Source: Eubacterium sp.
GTDB lineage: Bacteria; Bacillota; Clostridia; Lachnospirales; Lachnospiraceae
Reading direction: 5' to 3'
NCBI GenBank assembly: GCA_024698965.1
Contig: JAILQM010000114.1
Span: forward strand, 1-54,713
DNA: 54,713 nucleotides
Within the stretch, counting starts at the first letter, position 1, and every line of letters starts with the position of its first letter. Positions 52,525 through 54,713 of the stretch are shown piece by piece. Position numbers and translations under genes: made by a program. The notes beneath the pieces are model-generated. The model was not told the DNA's origin. It ran no database searches and saw nothing but the letters and a program-made list of their open reading frames with translations.

Positions 52525-53508
52525 ATGAAAAAAATATTCATTGTTTTATCGCTTGCATTTTGCATGATTTTATCCTCGAGTAACTGTGTGAAAGCTTTAG
52601 ATGATGCAAGCTTGGGAAAACTTTCCGTTGAAGGAACTAAGCTTGTGGCTGAAAACGGAGAAGAGATTCAGCTTAGAGGAGTGAGCACACACGGACTTTC
52701 GTGGTATCCGGGTTATGTAAACTCCTCCATGATTAAGTCTCTTCATACCAAGTGGAACGCAAATGTTATAAGACTTGCCATGTATACGGCAGAATATAAC
52801 GGATATTGCACGGGCGACTCATCTAACAGAACCACGCTGAAAAAGCTTATAAAAAAGGGTGTAAAATATGCGGATGCGAATGATATGTATGTAATTATTG
52901 ACTGGCATATTTTATCTGACGGAAATCCGAATACCTATAAGAAATCGGCAAAGGCGTTTTTTAAGTGGGCAGCAAAGACTTTTAAAGATTATGACAATGT
53001 TATATACGAGATTTGCAATGAGCCAAACAGCGGAACCACCTGGTCTGATATTAAAACTTACGCAGATTATGTTATTCCGACAATAAGAACATATACAGAT
53101 GCCGTGATTTTGGTCGGCACACCGACCTGGTCTCAGGATGTGGATACTATATCGGGAGATTTACTTGATTATGACAATATTATGTATACCATGCATTTTT
53201 ATGCCGGAACACATAAGAGCGCTTACAGAAAGAAGCTTATAAACGCGGTAGAAGCGGGAGTGCCGGTATTTGTAAGTGAGTTCGGTATTTCGGAAGCCAG
53301 CGGAAACGGCACTGTAAATAAAACTCAGGGCAATAAGTGGATTAACACAATGGATAAGTACAATATAAGCTATGTCTGCTGGAATCTTTCAAACAAGGAT
53401 GAAGCTTCGGCGCTTATAAAGTCTTCCATAACCCAAACAAGCGGAATTAAAAGAAGCAATCTGACAAAGTCGGGAAAATGGTTTTTCGATGTTTTAAACT
53501 CTAAATAA
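52525..53508 (+). CDS. Secreted GH5 endoglucanase-type glycoside hydrolase
   Basis: The 327-residue enzyme has a clear signal peptide (MKKIFIVLSLAFCMILSSSNCVKA) and a (beta/alpha)8 GH5 core. The acid/base Glu166 is in IYEICNEPNSG and the nucleophile Glu252 in VFVSEFGISEASG. RLAMYTAEYNGYC and IDWHILSDGNPN are typical of cellulase subfamilies (5_2-like). It would cut beta-1,4-glucan outside the cell. It lacks a carbohydrate-binding module or dockerin. The upstream propeller sensor makes a sense-and-degrade pair plausible. GAGGGAGAG precedes ATG 52525. Confidence 0.9.
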   Translation: MKKIFIVLSLAFCMILSSSNCVKALDDASLGKLSVEGTKLVAENGEEIQLRGVSTHGLSWYPGYVNSSMIKSLHTKWNANVIRLAMYTAEYNGYCTGDSSNRTTLKKLIKKGVKYADANDMYVIIDWHILSDGNPNTYKKSAKAFFKWAAKTFKDYDNVIYEICNEPNSGTTWSDIKTYADYVIPTIRTYTDAVILVGTPTWSQDVDTISGDLLDYDNIMYTMHFYAGTHKSAYRKKLINAVEAGVPVFVSEFGISEASGNGTVNKTQGNKWINTMDKYNISYVCWNLSNKDEASALIKSSITQTSGIKRSNLTKSGKWFFDVLNSK

Positions 53509-53535
53509 GAGAAGATTTTTTCGGCTTGTTTTGGT

Positions 53536-53563
53536 TTGAAAAAAGCCAAAGTATGTGTATAAT
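53536..53563 (+). promoter_or_regulatory. Candidate promoter of the TraX-family gene
   Basis: TTGAAA (53536-53541), 16 bases, and a perfect TATAAT (53558-53563) lie directly ahead of ATG 53570. The expected start point falls at or within a few bases of that ATG. Confidence 0.6.
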
Positions 53564-53569
53564 ACTTCC

Positions 53570-54346
53570 ATGGGAAATTTTGATTTTGAAAACTCTAAAA
53601 TGAGTGCATTTTACTTAAAAATTGCGGCGGTGGTCTTTATGTTTATTGACCACTTTGCCGCAAGTCTTTTGGGAAGCGGTGTAATAAGCATTGAGCTTCC
53701 TTTCATATCCGGTGCGGAGCTTTATACCGCTTTAAGGAGCTTCGGAAGATTCTCTTTTCCGATGTATTGTTTTTTCATTGTTGAAGGATATAAATACACG
53801 AAAGATTTAAAAAAATATATGTCAAGGCTTCTTGTCTTCGGCATTATTTCAGAGATCCCTTTTGATATGGCAATAAGCGGAAAAATTCTTGAAAGCTCGC
53901 ATCAGAATGTGTTTTTTACTCTGCTTTTGGGACTTATTTTAATAACGGTTTTGGACAAATATCCTCTTCCGGATATTAACAGTTTTTCGCTCAGATTTGT
54001 TACTATGGCTGTTTGCATGGGGCTTGCGTATTTTGGAAAGACGGATTATGAGTATATCGGAATTGCAATCATTGTTCTTATGTACAGTGCGAGAAATTAC
54101 AGAATCATTCAGGCTTTTATAGGTGCCGCCTTTATGATATATGAATATCAGAATGTTTACATAATATTACCGGCAGCCCTCTTTTTCATTATGATTATGC
54201 TTTATAATGGACAAAGAGAACCGTCCCCTTTGTTGCAAGGGGGACGGTTCTCTTTGTTGCAGAAGGAACGGTTCATTAAGTATTTTTTCTATATGTTTTA
54301 TCCGGTACACCTGTTGGTGCTTGGAATTATGAGGCTTGGCTTTTAA
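53570..54346 (+). CDS. TraX-family membrane protein
   Basis: This polytopic protein of 258 residues with about seven helices has the family stretch LKIAAVVFMFIDHFAASLLGSGVI, FGRFSFPMYCFFIVEGYKYT, and YMFYPVHLLVLGIM at the end. In plasmid systems TraX acetylates pilin, but chromosomal TraX homologues in Firmicutes have no assigned substrate. No ribosome site lies before ATG 53570, and the promoter sits only a few bases upstream, so the message may be leaderless. An alternative start is ATG 53600. A palindromic repeat inserted in frame encodes REPSPLLQGGRFSLLQ near residue 218. Confidence 0.85.
   Translation: MGNFDFENSKMSAFYLKIAAVVFMFIDHFAASLLGSGVISIELPFISGAELYTALRSFGRFSFPMYCFFIVEGYKYTKDLKKYMSRLLVFGIISEIPFDMAISGKILESSHQNVFFTLLLGLILITVLDKYPLPDINSFSLRFVTMAVCMGLAYFGKTDYEYIGIAIIVLMYSARNYRIIQAFIGAAFMIYEYQNVYIILPAALFFIMIMLYNGQREPSPLLQGGRFSLLQKERFIKYFFYMFYPVHLLVLGIMRLGF
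54213..54276 (+). repeat. In-frame palindromic repeat with REP-like core in the TraX gene
   Basis: A long inverted repeat (left arm 54213-54230, right arm 54237-54255, loop TGTTGC) contains GAACCGTCCCC and GGGGGACGGTTC. In addition, two imperfect 24-base direct copies start at 54229 and 54253 (each begins TTTGTTGCA and ends GGTTC). In protein the copies read LLQGGRFS and LLQKERFI. The GGGACGGTTC core resembles palindromic elements I recall from clostridial genomes. Confidence 0.8.
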
Positions 54347-54713
54347 ACTCAGGTCTTGAGAATTCTATTTTGATAAGTATCACATTTACTATAAATGCGG
54401 TAAAGTCGGCTATCATACCGGCGTACATTATGCCGTGAATACCGAAAAACAGAGGAAGTATTATAACGAGAGGTAAGAGAAAGAGTATCTGTCTTGTGAG
54501 AGCAAGGAAGATACCTTTTTTCGGTTTACCTATCGAAGTAAAAAAGTTCGATGTTATAGGCTGCATAAAGTAAGTAAACGTGAAGAAGAAATAGGTGCGT
54601 AAAAACATTATTCCAAACTCAAAATACTCATCCGAGCCGTCACCGAAGATACCTATTATCTGTCTTGGGAAGACCATAAACACTGCAAAGGCAATAACGG
54701 AAACTATGGCTCC
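54327..54713 (-). CDS. MATE-family efflux transporter, C-terminal part
   Basis: The minus-strand frame is open to the window edge, giving the last 128 residues. The pattern fits the final helices of a MATE (NorM-type) multidrug transporter: VFPRQIIGIFGDGSDEYFEFG, YFMQPITSNFFTSIGKPKKG, and LFFGIHGIMYAGMIADFTAFIVNVILIK. MATE proteins pump drugs or metabolites out using Na+ or H+ gradients. The gene continues beyond 54713 and is converging with the TraX gene, overlapping its end by 20 bases. Substrate cannot be inferred. Confidence 0.88.
   Translation of the reverse strand, partial: GAIVSVIAFAVFMVFPRQIIGIFGDGSDEYFEFGIMFLRTYFFFTFTYFMQPITSNFFTSIGKPKKGIFLALTRQILFLLPLVIILPLFFGIHGIMYAGMIADFTAFIVNVILIKIEFSRPEFKSQAS

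Noticed and set aside
54213..54255. Terminator for the TraX gene
   Set aside because: The hairpin is inside the reading frame, about 90 bases before the stop, with only a short T tract.

Overview
The window reads as chromosomal DNA of an anaerobic Firmicute, most likely a Lachnospiraceae-type Clostridium. The grounds are moderate-to-low GC, heavy use of AGA arginine codons, strong AGGAGG ribosome sites, acidic lipoproteins, a GerM-domain gene with a ComEA/ComEC pair, and a selenocysteine formate dehydrogenase. I see no phage, plasmid, insertion sequence or CRISPR array. Both ends cut genes: an ABC permease on the left and a MATE transporter on the right.

Region 1 (1-2.55 kb) is a polar amino-acid ABC importer: two permeases, an ATPase and a lipoprotein binding protein, closed by a strong terminator. 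Region 2 (2.57-16.5 kb) is a formate dehydrogenase and selenium island. A TGA-containing fdhF (Sec at codon 357, with a SECIS hairpin) is divergent from a shortened paralogue that keeps only its iron-sulfur modules. Downstream come a double-cubane-cluster-type protein, its ATP-dependent activator, a class V cysteine desulfurase, tRNA-Sec(UCA), selA, selB, yedF and a DUF3343 gene. A NuoF-C/GltD-like flavoprotein follows, probably the electron partner of the dehydrogenase, with an overlapping small conserved gene. Nearly everything needed to make the selenoenzyme lies here except selD.

Region 3 (16.6-25.1 kb) has a 31-residue membrane miniprotein, a 7TM hybrid histidine kinase, a long-form purL, and on the minus strand an acidic lipoprotein and a BIG2/NlpC-P60 hydrolase. 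Region 4 (25.1-31.6 kb) is arginine biosynthesis: argG divergent from argC-GNAT-argJ-argB-argD, with ARG-box-like operators in the gap. Region 5 (31.6-39.8 kb) is comEA, an OmpR-type two-component system, a GerM lipoprotein, comEC, holA, a DUF1275 membrane protein and rpsT.

Region 6 (39.9-45.1 kb) has rfbC, a Xer-type recombinase, aroE divergent from aroD-aroK, a tRNA-Arg(CCG) and an SH3-domain membrane protein. Region 7 (45.2-54.7 kb) has rluF, a divergent NAD-dependent DNA ligase, metA (with the residue expected for acetyl-CoA use), an AIM24 protein, a beta-propeller HD-GYP sensor, a GH5 endoglucanase, a TraX-family protein carrying an in-frame palindromic repeat, and the partial MATE gene. 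Functions are assigned from motifs read by eye; no database search was run.
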